From Sphingobacterium faecium (GTDB taxonomy: Bacteria; Bacteroidota; Bacteroidia; Sphingobacteriales; Sphingobacteriaceae): DNA of 64,000 bases. The notes under the pieces are model-generated. The model was given only the letters and a program-made list of their open reading frames with translations, was not told where the DNA came from and did not search any database. The first letter of the stretch is position 1. Every line of letters starts with the position of its first letter. Below, in pieces: positions 8,823-16,873 of the stretch. The position numbers and the translations under genes are program-made. The stretch lies in contig NZ_QBKH01000011.1 of the NCBI RefSeq assembly GCF_003054045.1, positions 1 through 64,000 of the forward strand, given 5' to 3'.

Positions 8823-9219
8823 CAACCAAATACACCTCCTCGCCTTTTTCCCAGCAGGCATACACCAGTGCCTTGAGTTTGGCCAGCGCTTGACCGCTTG
8901 CATGTCCTTTTCCTTCACCCGTGAGGGTGGTGACCGGAGCGATACAGCCCAAGAGTTCCTTTTGCGCATCATTTGCAGCATGGATCAAGATCGCCTCCCG
9001 TCCCAGCACATGCGGAATACCGATCTGCTCCCCATGTTTGGGGTAACGCCTTTTTTGCAATTGATATTGACCCGTTGGGATGCAGCTGATCCGAGGGATA
9101 TTATTCCGATCTGGCAGTTCGATCGTATGGCAGATCAGTTCACCACGATACGTCAAAGTTCCATTTGTTCCATTTGCTCCATAAATCCGTTGGAGCAGCA
9201 GGATATGTTTTGTTTTCAT
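8815..9219 (-). CDS. DUF5675-family protein
   Basis: A 134-residue protein matching the DUF5675 layout: a beta-rich start (LLLQRIYGANGTNGTLTYRG), then ICHTIELPDRNN, CIPTGQYQLQKRRYPKHG, and a conserved histidine in ILIHAANDA followed by LLGCIAPV. The family occurs in Bacteroidota phages, integrative elements and phage-like clusters; a role in cell-wall or lysis functions has been suggested, but I know of no proven reaction. It overlaps the upstream DUF6266 gene by 4 bp, supporting one operon, and its stop codon lies inside the 8-bp repeat array. Confidence 0.8.
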   Translation of the reverse strand: MKTKHILLLQRIYGANGTNGTLTYRGELICHTIELPDRNNIPRISCIPTGQYQLQKRRYPKHGEQIGIPHVLGREAILIHAANDAQKELLGCIAPVTTLTGEGKGHASGQALAKLKALVYACWEKGEEVYLVVK

Positions 9220-9749
9220 GCTGTTGAATAACCTAAATATTGCGAACGGGCATATTTTTGTCCCGTCCGTTCTGTCACCATCAGATAGAGGTGCAGTCCT
9301 TCATCCTGAAATTCTTTCCGCATCGGTAAGATGACTTTGCCCTCCCGCCTCTTCCAGGTCAGCTCATTGACAAAAGCATACCCTTTTTCTACCTGATAGG
9401 CACAGAGCGTCAGATAATCATCGGCGGCACTATATGCTGCAGGAAACCAGTGATGTGTCACTTCAATACGATCGGGGTAACGGCGTATCTGATCAACCTG
9501 CACATCAGCCACGGTACCTGTGCTCAGCAACACTTTGGATGGATCCACCTTTGGCTCACCGTCCACGATCTGGATCGCCGTACGCAGCAGATGGCCCAGC
9601 GCGAGCGCTGATGCAAATGATTTTTTTCGTTTAGCCTTTTCAGCATAGCCTTTCTCGACCAAGTCTTTCAGCGGAACCAGGTAGGCAATCCCCGCTCTAA
9701 ATGCAGCCCTTGCACGCGCCTGTGCAGGACTGCCTATTTTTTTAGCCAT
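9216..9749 (-). CDS. DUF6266-like protein, N-terminally divergent
   Basis: 177 residues from the ATG at 9747-9749 (MAKKIGSPAQARARAAFRAG). The frame remains open 17 codons further upstream, but that start would leave no room after the previous gene. The middle and end (VLLSTGTVADVQVDQI, LYLMVTERTGQKYARSQYLG) parallel the DUF6266 protein at 9808-10452. It lacks the glycine-rich NGANGGFKGKAGS opening typical of that family, so it is a divergent or shortened paralogue. It overlaps DUF5675 by 4 bp. The function is unknown. Confidence 0.7.
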   Translation of the reverse strand: MAKKIGSPAQARARAAFRAGIAYLVPLKDLVEKGYAEKAKRKKSFASALALGHLLRTAIQIVDGEPKVDPSKVLLSTGTVADVQVDQIRRYPDRIEVTHHWFPAAYSAADDYLTLCAYQVEKGYAFVNELTWKRREGKVILPMRKEFQDEGLHLYLMVTERTGQKYARSQYLGYSTA

Positions 9750-9807
9750 ATCTATTGATCTTTTGAAATAAGGGGCCAGGCCAGTTCGGCCTGACCCCAT
9801 ATGCGCA

Positions 9808-10452
9808 TTAGTCTAGCTGTACCTCTCCCAGATACACACTTTTGGATACCCTGGTTTTAGATCGGTTGGACAAGAAAATCCAGGTATGGACCGAACCTGT
9901 CTGCAGATGATCCGAAACGATAAAGTTGATTTCCCCATTGGCTCGTGTCCCTGGATTCGGAGTCGACATAAATTCATCCTTTTCCGGATGGTAAGCCAAT
10001 ACGTACACCAGGTCGTCGCCATAGGTCTTGAAGTTCTCGCTGACACCCGTATCCCAGGTGAAGCTGAGTTCACCTGCCGTGTACAGTACACCGAGCGTCC
10101 CTGCACCATAAAGCGTACCATCGGAGATGCTGACCTTGGCATAGTCGAGTTCAAAGTTAGGGTAAGTACCCCTGATCGCCTGTTTGAGATTAAACTGAAA
10201 AGCCGCATTGATCGGAGTTACTTTTTCCGTATTTTTACGACCGAACCCGATCTGCAAAAAGACATTGATCGGCAGTAGAAAACGCATCAATGTTCTGAAT
10301 TTTTCCTGCTGCACGAGCTGTTGTTCTGACGAGGGCTTAGATCTTTTTTTATAAAGACCTTTGATGTAGTTGATACTTTTCCAGCTACTTCCTATTACTG
10401 AGCCGGCTTTACCCTTAAAGCCACCATTTGCTCCATTTACGATTGTTCCCAT
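9808..10452 (-). CDS. DUF6266-family protein
   Basis: A 214-residue protein with the hallmark N-terminus of DUF6266: MGTIVNGANGGFKGKAGSVI followed by GSSWKSINYIKGLYKKRSKP. The C-terminal half is predicted beta-rich (LGVLYTAGELSFTWDTG, VYVLAYHPEKDEF, HTWIFLSNRSKTRVS), suggesting an Ig- or fibronectin-like fold. There is no signal peptide. The family is widespread in Sphingobacteriaceae and lacks a known role. It is the first gene of a five-gene minus-strand cassette. The cassette's higher GC and codon choice differ from the AT-rich flanks, which hints at horizontal origin. Confidence 0.8.
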   Translation of the reverse strand: MGTIVNGANGGFKGKAGSVIGSSWKSINYIKGLYKKRSKPSSEQQLVQQEKFRTLMRFLLPINVFLQIGFGRKNTEKVTPINAAFQFNLKQAIRGTYPNFELDYAKVSISDGTLYGAGTLGVLYTAGELSFTWDTGVSENFKTYGDDLVYVLAYHPEKDEFMSTPNPGTRANGEINFIVSDHLQTGSVHTWIFLSNRSKTRVSKSVYLGEVQLD

Positions 10453-10720
10453 ATTTTTTTATAGTAATGTCAACGCTGTTTTATACCGGTATTTTCGATT
10501 GACATAACAAACATAAGACGCAGTAAATCAACAAACAATAGCATGGCATTGAAAGACCGAACCGAGACCGATCGGCATCGCGTTTTTGACCGATGTCGGA
10601 CCGCATGCGACAAAAAATAAATTGAAAACAGGAAATTTTTGCGTTAAGAGATCCATCAATAAACCATCAATAGCAGACCAATTTCTGCCTATTGCCCAGC
10701 TCGCTACGAGTCTGCTACGA

Positions 10721-10793
10721 GTGCGCTTCGAGCTGGCTTCGACTTTTCATGCGGTTGAGTCGAAGGAGCCTCGAAGCTCGGTCGAAGCGCACT
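10721..10793. repeat. TTCGA-rich interspersed inverted repeat
   Basis: GTGCGCTTCGA at 10721-10731 is mirrored by TCGAAGCGCAC at the right end. Further CTTCGAC/GTCGAAG pairs sit inside, forming a long imperfect hairpin. The word content (CGCTTCGACT-like) recalls the interspersed extragenic repeats seen in several Bacteroidota genomes. Whether it is repeated elsewhere in this genome cannot be seen here. Confidence 0.55.
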
Positions 10794-10879
10794 GAAGAAA
10801 AGGTAGAAGTTGGTTAGAAGAAAGTCAGAAGAAAACTATAAAAACAGGAGAACACCCCCCATTTCCAGTTCCACAAAAA

Positions 10880-10906
10880 ATCGTCTCTCTAGGTGCGAGA
10901 GACGAT
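10880..10906 (-). terminator. Terminator of the decayed HTH gene
   Basis: ATCGTCTCTC (10880-10889) pairs with GAGAGACGAT (10897-10906) across a 7-nt loop. On the minus strand it is followed by a T-run. The hairpin at 42320-42348, downstream of the intact paralogue, has related arms. Confidence 0.7.
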
Positions 10907-10952
10907 GGATCACAGACGCTGCATGCAGCTCAGTATACAAAGAGTTGGAGCC

Positions 10953-11119
10953 TTATCCGCGATAATGCTGACGCAGCCGCTCGACATCCGCATCGCGGTA
11001 GCAGCGTTTGTTGCGGCTGCGTTTAGCTACACAAACATGGGTTCATCTTCCATGAGGTCGAAGACGGTGTAGCCCGCGATCCAGATGTCATCCAGCGTTT
11101 GCATGTCGTTTTCCATCAT
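10953..11119 (-). pseudogene. Decayed helix-turn-helix gene, paralogue of the gene at 42393
   Basis: The 3' part, CVAKRSRNKRCYRDADVERL followed by RQHYRG and a stop at 10953-10955, is nearly identical to the C-terminus of the intact HTH protein encoded at 42393-42704. The 5' part reads from an ATG at 11117-11119 (MMENDMQTLDDIWIAGYTVF) but runs into a TAG after EDEPMFV. The two halves are in different frames, and the central helix-turn-helix segment is missing. I read this as an internal deletion plus frameshift. Confidence 0.8.
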
Positions 11120-11264
11120 TTTCAATTTTAAGTTAAACCTTCTATTCATTTATCAGCTGATATCCAAAAATGCAGAAGATTTTGATCAATAGCGATTTGG
11201 GGGAAATATGATCCATTAGCCACGTTGAATGGTTAAAACCAGCAGAAGGTGTAGGTCAAATAAC

Positions 11265-11300
11265 CATTCATCCCTCCTATTGGTCATTCGTCCCTCCTAT
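11265..11300. promoter_or_regulatory. Operator-like direct repeats, copy A
   Basis: Two copies of CATTC[A/G]TCCCTCCTAT, at 11265-11280 and 11285-11300, with a 20-bp period (about two helical turns). They lie between the decayed HTH gene and the decayed Crp-like gene, which diverge. The same pair occurs at 45831-45866 upstream of the intact Crp-like gene. A binding site for one of the two encoded regulators is the simplest reading. Confidence 0.6.
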
Positions 11301-11390
11301 AGGTTAGTTTTCCCTGAATAGCCCTTTATAACAAATCTTTTTATATCTTACAGGTCTTTTTTAGCCAGAACACCATTATAAAATTAAGCC

Positions 11391-11610
11391 ATGAGCAAAA
11401 GTAAAGAAGAGCTTTTAGCCAGTTTTTTAAAGACCTCCATACAAAAGGGGTATCTGCCATACCCGAATTGACGGATGCATCTGAAGGGATCCACTTTTTG
11501 AAAGGCGAGTACCTGACCAACAAATGGGGAAAACTTGACCTCATTGCCGGAAGATATATTTAGAAAATATGAAATGACACGTCCCGTATGCTATGCCATT
11601 AGCCGATTTT
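11391..11610 (+). pseudogene. Decayed Crp/Fnr-like regulator, paralogue of the gene at 45956
   Basis: It begins ATGAGCAAAAGTAAAGAAGA (protein MSKSKEELLASFLKTS), matching the start of the intact Crp-like protein (MKKSKEEILASFLIDI). After about 18 codons the frame is lost. Homology resumes in another frame (VSAIPELTDASEGIHFLKGE, then YLTNKWGKL), hits TAG, then resumes in a third frame as YEMTRPVCYAIS. There are at least two frameshifts, and the rest of the gene is absent. Homology stops at about 11610, 6 bp before the convergent DUF6766 remnant. Confidence 0.85.
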
Positions 11611-11615
11611 GTGCC

Positions 11616-11930
11616 TTATTTATCTCTTTCCAGATGCCCGGGAGCCACGGGCTTGGATTCAAAAGAACCTTTTTGACGGAGAAAAATAGTTAAAATTACA
11701 ATTGTTGCAACAGATAGAAATTCACTTTGCCAATTTTGAAATGTTTCAAACCAAAAAGGAGGTTCTTTCAGAAAATCACTTAAAGTATTTACAGGTTCAT
11801 TTTTAAGGAGTTGCTCTTGATTATAATCAATAAACTGCCGTGTAAATTTCCTATCCAACTGATCAGAAATAACAATATAAAAGAAATGGCTAGAGAATTT
11901 TGGTTAATCGACAATCTCCAGCCTCCGCAT
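11616..11930 (-). pseudogene. Frameshifted DUF6766-family small membrane protein
   Basis: The 3' frame (LSDFLKEPPFWFETFQNWQS, then EFLSVATIVILTIFLRQKGS) is the conserved core of DUF6766, a small two-helix membrane protein. The 5' transmembrane segment (SLAISFILLFLISWIG) lies in a different frame, joined near 11849, and a further shift near 11905 separates the probable start (ATG at 11928-11930). With two lesions the gene is probably dead. Confidence 0.75.
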
Positions 11931-12520
11931 TTTACAGCATCGGGCTTTGCGAGGTCTGGGTCTACTTCTTCGTGTTTTTCGATATATGTTGACTGGGCAT
12001 AACCAAATCTGCCTGAGCTAAACAGTAAGTATAACATATAAGGCCATCTGTAAAAATTCGCTTTGAAAATTTATAAAAGTTGCTGAAAAAAAATGCCCAC
12101 TAGTAAGATAAACACCTATTTTAATTTCCTCGTTGAATTGCTGAAGCTTCAGCATTAGATTGAGCTGCTATGAAAAAATCTTATGATCACTTCTCTAATT
12201 GCTAAAGTCATTCTAGATCTTTTTTGTCGTAAAAAATATAAAAATTAGTTTTAATTGTGTCGTGTATTGATTTTAACTTTTTTACTGTAATAGTTGTGGG
12301 AATTCCTGATTGCGTCAATACCTGATTGCGTCAATAAAGGTATATAAATCACGAAAACCAGTATTTAACCTGACAACTTTCAAGCCTTTCCACATGTTTA
12401 TTAATAGAATAAACAAAATTAATTGGATGCAAAACCGCTACTTAAAGCGCTTTCATACAATTATTCTCAATATTGTGTTGAACGTTTGAAACGTCCAATT
12501 TGCAAATAAAATTTAGTGCT
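11931..12520. other. AT-rich intergenic region
   Basis: No gene found. A 16-bp exact tandem duplication, CCTGATTGCGTCAATA, sits at 12305-12320 and 12321-12336. No clear TAnnTTTG promoter for the downstream SDR gene was seen. Confidence 0.5.
12305..12336. repeat. Exact 16-bp tandem duplication
   Basis: CCTGATTGCGTCAATA is repeated twice head to tail, about 185 bp upstream of the SDR gene. It could be a slippage product or a doubled binding site. Confidence 0.8.
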
Positions 12521-13528
12521 ATGACAAATGAAGAAAACAAAATCAGTAGACGTAAAGTAATCGGCGGTATCGGAGCTGGTGTTGCCACATTAGCAGTTAC
12601 ACCGTTAATGGGAAATGAGAGTTCGTCCACAAACCAAAAACTTGGATACGATATGGAAGATCCAAGAATGAAGTTTCCCAAACCTCCATTTAAAGAACAA
12701 TCTCAGCCATGGCCAGGACTTGCCAGTCAAATGAATCCAAGGCCTGACCATGGAGAAACTTCCTATCGCGGCTCAGGCAGATTAAACGGACGTAAAGCAT
12801 TAATCACAGGTGGCGACTCAGGAATGGGAAGAGCTGCTGCAATTGCTTACGCTCGAGAAGGTGCAGATGTAGCCATTAATTATTTACCTGCTGAAGAAGC
12901 TGATGCTAAAGAAGTGATTGCGCTGATTAAAAAAGAAGGCCGCAAAGCATTGGCAATACCAGGTGATCTCCGGGATGAAAATTTTTGTAAAAAATTGATT
13001 ACCGAAGCCGTATCTGGACTCGGTGGGCTCGATATTCTTGTCAACAATGCAGGTCGACAACAAACCAGGCCATCCATTCTTGATATCAGCTCAGAGGATT
13101 TTGATGCGACAATGAAAACTAATATTTATGCTCCTTTCTGGCTTACTAAAGCAGCTCTACCACATCTGAAGGCAGGATCTTCTATTATTGCTACCACCTC
13201 AGTTCAAGCGACAGACCCTTCTCCAGATTTATTCGATTATGCACAAACAAAAGCTGCAAATACAAGTTTTGTACGTTCTTTGGCAAAACAGCTGGGATCT
13301 AAAGGAATCCGTGTCAATGGTGTTGCTCCAGGCCCAATATGGACCGCCTTACAGGTTAGTGGCGGGGCAACAATGGAAAAACTTGTCAATTTCGGTAGCG
13401 ACACCCCACTTGAACGACCTGGCCAACCTGCAGAATTGGCCTCAATATATGTACAACTTGCAGCCAATGACGCAAGTTATGCCACAGGACAAATTTATGG
13501 ATCTGCCGGTGGTGGAGGTCAACCATAA
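12521..13528 (+). CDS. SDR-family oxidoreductase with twin-arginine-like N-terminus
   Basis: A 335-residue short-chain dehydrogenase. The start is set at the ATG at 12521 (MTNEENKISRRKVIGGIGAG) rather than the TTG at 12500. The N-terminus carries RR followed by a hydrophobic stretch (VIGGIGAGVATLAV), suggesting Tat export or a membrane anchor. The NAD(P) motif is TGGDSGMGRA, and the catalytic Tyr-x-x-x-Lys is in FDYAQTKAAN. The pre-domain (about 45-85: MKFPKPPFKEQSQPWPG, then GETSYRGSGRL) is typical of stress-induced Bacteroidota and YghA-like SDRs. The substrate is unknown. It is flanked by decayed genes and is the only intact gene between 10.5 and 14.3 kb. Confidence 0.9.
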   Translation: MTNEENKISRRKVIGGIGAGVATLAVTPLMGNESSSTNQKLGYDMEDPRMKFPKPPFKEQSQPWPGLASQMNPRPDHGETSYRGSGRLNGRKALITGGDSGMGRAAAIAYAREGADVAINYLPAEEADAKEVIALIKKEGRKALAIPGDLRDENFCKKLITEAVSGLGGLDILVNNAGRQQTRPSILDISSEDFDATMKTNIYAPFWLTKAALPHLKAGSSIIATTSVQATDPSPDLFDYAQTKAANTSFVRSLAKQLGSKGIRVNGVAPGPIWTALQVSGGATMEKLVNFGSDTPLERPGQPAELASIYVQLAANDASYATGQIYGSAGGGGQP

Positions 13529-13646
13529 CGTAGCATTTTGATGGCAGGTATGAGTCGAAAAAAATATTGGCACTAAAAATATGGAATTAGGTTAATAAAC
13601 CTCTAAATAAGTAGATGCAGTAGGATTTGAACCAGAACGTACTTGT

Positions 13647-13994
13647 ATGGATAAAGTTAAAGCTACCGTCAATTTTGAAATGGGTTCGATGAAAGTGCTC
13701 GATCTCTGCTTTGAGGCGGTAAGAAGGATGGGTACGGTATCAATTGTGGGCTTGTATGGCTCGTCTTATGGTAACTTTCCACTCCACCGGGTCTTTGATA
13801 AAGGAATTACCATAAAGCAGGGTGAAGCTCCTGTACTGAATTATATTGACAAACTAATCGAGCTGGTTAATGACGGCAAGGTTGTACTAGATGATATTAT
13901 GACTCCTACGTTATGATTGGATGATGCAACACATGATTATAAAATTTTTGATAAAAAAGAAGAAGATTGTGTAAAGGTTATCCTTAAACCTTAA
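13647..13994 (+). pseudogene. 3' remnant of a zinc-dependent alcohol dehydrogenase
   Basis: The frame encodes the C-terminal third of an MDR/zinc-dependent dehydrogenase: VRRMGTVSIVGLYGSSYGNF, then HRVFDKGITIKQGEAPVLNY, then LIELVNDGKVVLDDI. It stops at a TGA after MTPTL and resumes in the same frame with LDDATHDYKIFDKKEEDC and VKVILKP, ending at 13994. Family members continue through this point, so the TGA is a nonsense mutation, and the N-terminal two thirds are gone. The protein differs from the intact dehydrogenase at 34909-36057, so it is not a recent copy of that gene. Confidence 0.85.
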
Positions 13995-14096
13995 TTATAT
14001 TTGTTAAACATAGTTATAAAAAAAAGAAGTGAGTATCTGAGTATTTCAATGGGACTGAAAAGTGATCATGGGAGTGTAATACAAACTATGTTAAAT

Positions 14097-14137
14097 GTTC
14101 AATTACCGCGCCTTCGGGCGGTAATTGAACAATTTTA
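14097..14137 (+). terminator. Rho-independent terminator
   Basis: A 13-bp perfect stem (GTTCAATTACCGC at 14097-14109 with GCGGTAATTGAAC at 14118-14130), capped by a loop containing TTCG and followed by AATTTTATT. It terminates plus-strand transcription from the SDR/dehydrogenase remnant. The 14140-14366 interval beyond it has no gene; a short open fragment (14256-14370) is not recognisable. Confidence 0.85.
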
Positions 14138-14366
14138 TTACTGTAAATCTAACACCATTCTTCCCGGAAACCAAATCGCTAATTTTTGCGCCGTTGTTAC
14201 CCAATTGTCCATGCCGTCGTTCATTTCTTTTTAATATTTTTTTATGCTATAGAAATCAGTGTCATATCCGAACCGAATAACCCATTGGCGTTGGTTACTT
14301 TACGGATCTGGCAGTGGAACTCGTCGATCGTATTGTTCATATAGATCAATTTATAAAAAAGATTTT

Positions 14367-14786
14367 CTAGGTCCCGTATGCTCTAAATTTACGTTGATTC
14401 CACCGTCTTATGAATACCTTTCCATTTTCAAATCTGTAGAAAGAGGTCTCCCGCTCTTTTTCATAAGGTCTAATGAGTGTAAAGCACTCCCCTTCTGGCA
14501 ACTCCATAATCTCATGTATGGTGCCTGCTGCCACAAAATGTGAAGTTCCTTCTTTTCGATGATGTATCGATGTCGTATAAGTTCCGTCTGCATGAATTTC
14601 ATAAATTCGTTCCACATAACTCCCTTTTAAGATATGCGTCGTGAAACTGAATGGATGATCATGAATGTGCTCGTGTTGATCTTTTTCGCTGAAATGGTGA
14701 ATCACCGCATCGAAAGGCAAACCCTTCAAGTGGTGCTTCATAAATACCGCATTCATTTTTTCACGTTTAGTCTTAATATGAATCAT
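14367..14786 (-). CDS. Cupin-like hypothetical protein
   Basis: A 139-residue soluble protein with a histidine-rich core (IHHFSEKDQHEHIHDHPFSF), then THILKGSYVERIYEI, and later HFVAAGTIHEI. The HxHxHDHP cluster followed by a beta-strand and a second histidine/glutamate cluster fits a metal-binding cupin barrel. No specific family is assigned. It stands alone, divergent from the glycosyltransferase gene across about 350 bp that shows no other feature. Confidence 0.65.
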   Translation of the reverse strand: MIHIKTKREKMNAVFMKHHLKGLPFDAVIHHFSEKDQHEHIHDHPFSFTTHILKGSYVERIYEIHADGTYTTSIHHRKEGTSHFVAAGTIHEIMELPEGECFTLIRPYEKERETSFYRFENGKVFIRRWNQRKFRAYGT

Positions 14787-15137
14787 GTTTTCTAATTTAT
14801 ATTTTTATTAGCAATAGTTTCAAATCGAAGAAACAAGGCTATTTGGCACCTCCTTTTGACGCGCACTATTCGTTTTCGATTTATAAAAATAACGAAAAAA
14901 TAGCAGTTACAATTGTCCATTGGTTTTTATTCTATAACTTCAATTGATAAAATATGATGGCAATTCCTACCTGTCGTCGATCATACCAATTTTATCAAAT
15001 GGATATGAACGAATTGGTATTTGAATTGTATTTATTTGTAAGTTCTCGGTTTTCTGAAGAGACGCAAGCGAAATCTTTCAGGTAGTGGATAATGCGTTAT
15101 GTATTAAAAGATCTAAATGCGTACTGAAAAATAAAAT

Positions 15138-16319
15138 ATGATGAAAAATCCCGCACAACATGATACTTTTTTCTCTCGATCAGCAATCTCGCCGAGCGTA
15201 AAATTCAGTATCGTTATTCCAGTGAAGAACGAGGAAACCTATATTTGGAATACACTCTCCTCTTTTGCTGTACAGGTTGATCGATCGGGTAATCTGCTGG
15301 ATCCAGATGTATTTGAAGTATTAGTTTTGGCCAATAATTGTACGGACCGCTCCGTCAATTACATTAAAGGTTTTCAACATGACCATCCACACCTTCATAT
15401 TCATTTGCAGGAGGTGATATTAGAACCGAGCGAAGCCAATATCGGCTACATCCGCAGAAAACTGATGGAATGCGCTTATGCCCGACTATCTCAAAATGGT
15501 GGCGGTACCCTGCTAACGACAGATGCTGATACGACGGTAGCCTCAGATTGGATTGCACAGACAAACTGGGAAATAGAGCAGGGAGCTGAGGTCGTCGGAG
15601 GAAGAATATTACTTGCTGATGATGAGCTAGAAGGCCTGGACGAATTTACACGTTTACATCATTTTAAAGACGAAAAATATCACCTCCTAATTGCTGAGCT
15701 AGAGGCGAAAATCATCGATCCTGCTGTTGACCCTGTACCCAGACATCATCAACATTTCAATGGTAGTTTTGCGATTACCACAGATTGCTACGCTCGCGCA
15801 GGAGGTGTTCCCATCGTTGACCAACTGGAGGACTGCGCATTTTTTGAACGATTAGAAAGCGTAGATGCCAAAATTAGACATAGTCATCTAGTCCAGGTCC
15901 ATACATCGGCTAGATGCATCGGTCGGGCCGAAATTGGTCTTTCCTACCAATTGAATGCCTGGAAGAACTTAGGAAACCAAGTAGAAGAATATTTTGTAGA
16001 GTCATGTACATCCATTTTCCACAGGCTCCATCGGAAGAAAAGCCTGCTCCACGTGTGGGAACTAAAAGACCGACCCGAATTTGACTTCTATCTAGAGATG
16101 AGCAAAATAATTCCGGAAGTGGCCATCGATAGTGACTTAATGACCATTTTTAAGAACAGCCGATATTTTGGAACATGGTATGGAACAATTATGCAACTCA
16201 GACAGATCCAAGATCAACAGGAATTTCCTGCAGTCCATATCGATACAGCTATAACAGATTTACAGGCCAAACTGGAGGAATACGCCCATCAAGATCTAGC
16301 CCAGACATCAATTCGATAA
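15138..16319 (+). CDS. Family 2 glycosyltransferase
   Basis: A 393-residue GT-A-type glycosyltransferase: N-terminal FSIVIPVKNEETYIWNTL, nucleotide-sugar region VLVLANNCTDRS, and metal-binding acidic motif TTDADTTVASDW. The acceptor-side segment is HHQHFNGSFAITTDCYARAG, then GVPIVDQLEDCAFFERL. There is no membrane segment. Tandem ATGs at 15138 and 15141 make the exact start uncertain by one codon. The 3' end overlaps the convergent methyltransferase gene by 31 bp. Its neighbours suggest it adds a sugar to the glycoconjugate made by the minus-strand cluster. Confidence 0.9.
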   Translation: MMKNPAQHDTFFSRSAISPSVKFSIVIPVKNEETYIWNTLSSFAVQVDRSGNLLDPDVFEVLVLANNCTDRSVNYIKGFQHDHPHLHIHLQEVILEPSEANIGYIRRKLMECAYARLSQNGGGTLLTTDADTTVASDWIAQTNWEIEQGAEVVGGRILLADDELEGLDEFTRLHHFKDEKYHLLIAELEAKIIDPAVDPVPRHHQHFNGSFAITTDCYARAGGVPIVDQLEDCAFFERLESVDAKIRHSHLVQVHTSARCIGRAEIGLSYQLNAWKNLGNQVEEYFVESCTSIFHRLHRKKSLLHVWELKDRPEFDFYLEMSKIIPEVAIDSDLMTIFKNSRYFGTWYGTIMQLRQIQDQQEFPAVHIDTAITDLQAKLEEYAHQDLAQTSIR

Positions 16320-16873
16320 TTTTCTGCTCTGTTGGAGAAAACAGATTTCATTTTGTCCCGCATCAATTGCTCAAAACGATCATGTACTTCATCCCCTGTT
16401 TGAGGATAGTCGGGTACTTCGGGGAGCCAATGGACAAGAACAATATGACCTCCAGATACCAATCTTTCATACAAAGCACCTATAGCAGCTTTCCAATCTG
16501 CTGCTGACAAATAATAAGCAACTTCTGAGATCATAATTAAATTAAATTGATCTGCTGGTAATTCCTTTGGAAAACTTGCTTTTTTAAACGTTACATTTCT
16601 TACATGTTCACATCGTCTTGCGGCAATATCCAACGCTTTTTGTGAAACATCTATAGCCAATAAATGAGTACATCTTTGCGCTAGTAGTTGCGTGAGTACG
16701 CCGATCGAACACCCCACCTCTAAAACTCGCTCCTCCTGCTTATTCGGAAGAGCTGCGATCGTTGCCGCATACTTTGCAGCCTCATAGGTACTGGTTTCAA
16801 AATTCCAGGGATCTTCGCTCCTATCATAGATATCCTTGAAGTAATCCAAATTTAAAGATTTTTTTTCCTTCAT
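16289..16873 (-). CDS. Class I SAM-dependent methyltransferase (NodS-like)
   Basis: A 194-residue Rossmann methyltransferase: SAM-binding VLEVGCSIGVLTQLLA, acidic end of strand 2 (LLAIDVS), and LIMISEVAYYLSAADW. The N-terminal FKDIYDRSEDPWNFETSTYE is typical of NodS/nodulation-like methyltransferases, which often accompany PIG-L deacetylases. It would methylate a sugar amine or similar group after deacetylation (inferred). It overlaps the upstream PIG-L gene by 4 bp (ATGA), so the two are translationally coupled, and it ends the operon. Confidence 0.88.
   Translation of the reverse strand: MKEKKSLNLDYFKDIYDRSEDPWNFETSTYEAAKYAATIAALPNKQEERVLEVGCSIGVLTQLLAQRCTHLLAIDVSQKALDIAARRCEHVRNVTFKKASFPKELPADQFNLIMISEVAYYLSAADWKAAIGALYERLVSGGHIVLVHWLPEVPDYPQTGDEVHDRFEQLMRDKMKSVFSNRAENYRIDVWARS

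Larger units (their letters stand above)
10453..10952. other. Intergenic region upstream of the DUF6266 cassette
   Basis: No convincing gene. The interval holds a GC-rich patch at about 10548-10610 with several GACCGA/GACCGAT words and a partial palindrome, a TTCGA-rich inverted repeat at 10721-10793, and a terminator hairpin at 10880-10906. The cassette promoter is presumably near 10460-10520 but no consensus is clear. Confidence 0.5.

Noticed and set aside
8375..8893. A 172-codon plus-strand frame across the small cassette genes
   Set aside because: It is antisense to three genes, is Ser-rich and passes through the 8-bp repeat array; an artefact of GC-richer sequence.
14001..14234. A 77-codon plus-strand frame
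   Set aside because: It spans the terminator hairpin at 14097-14137 and has no family resemblance.
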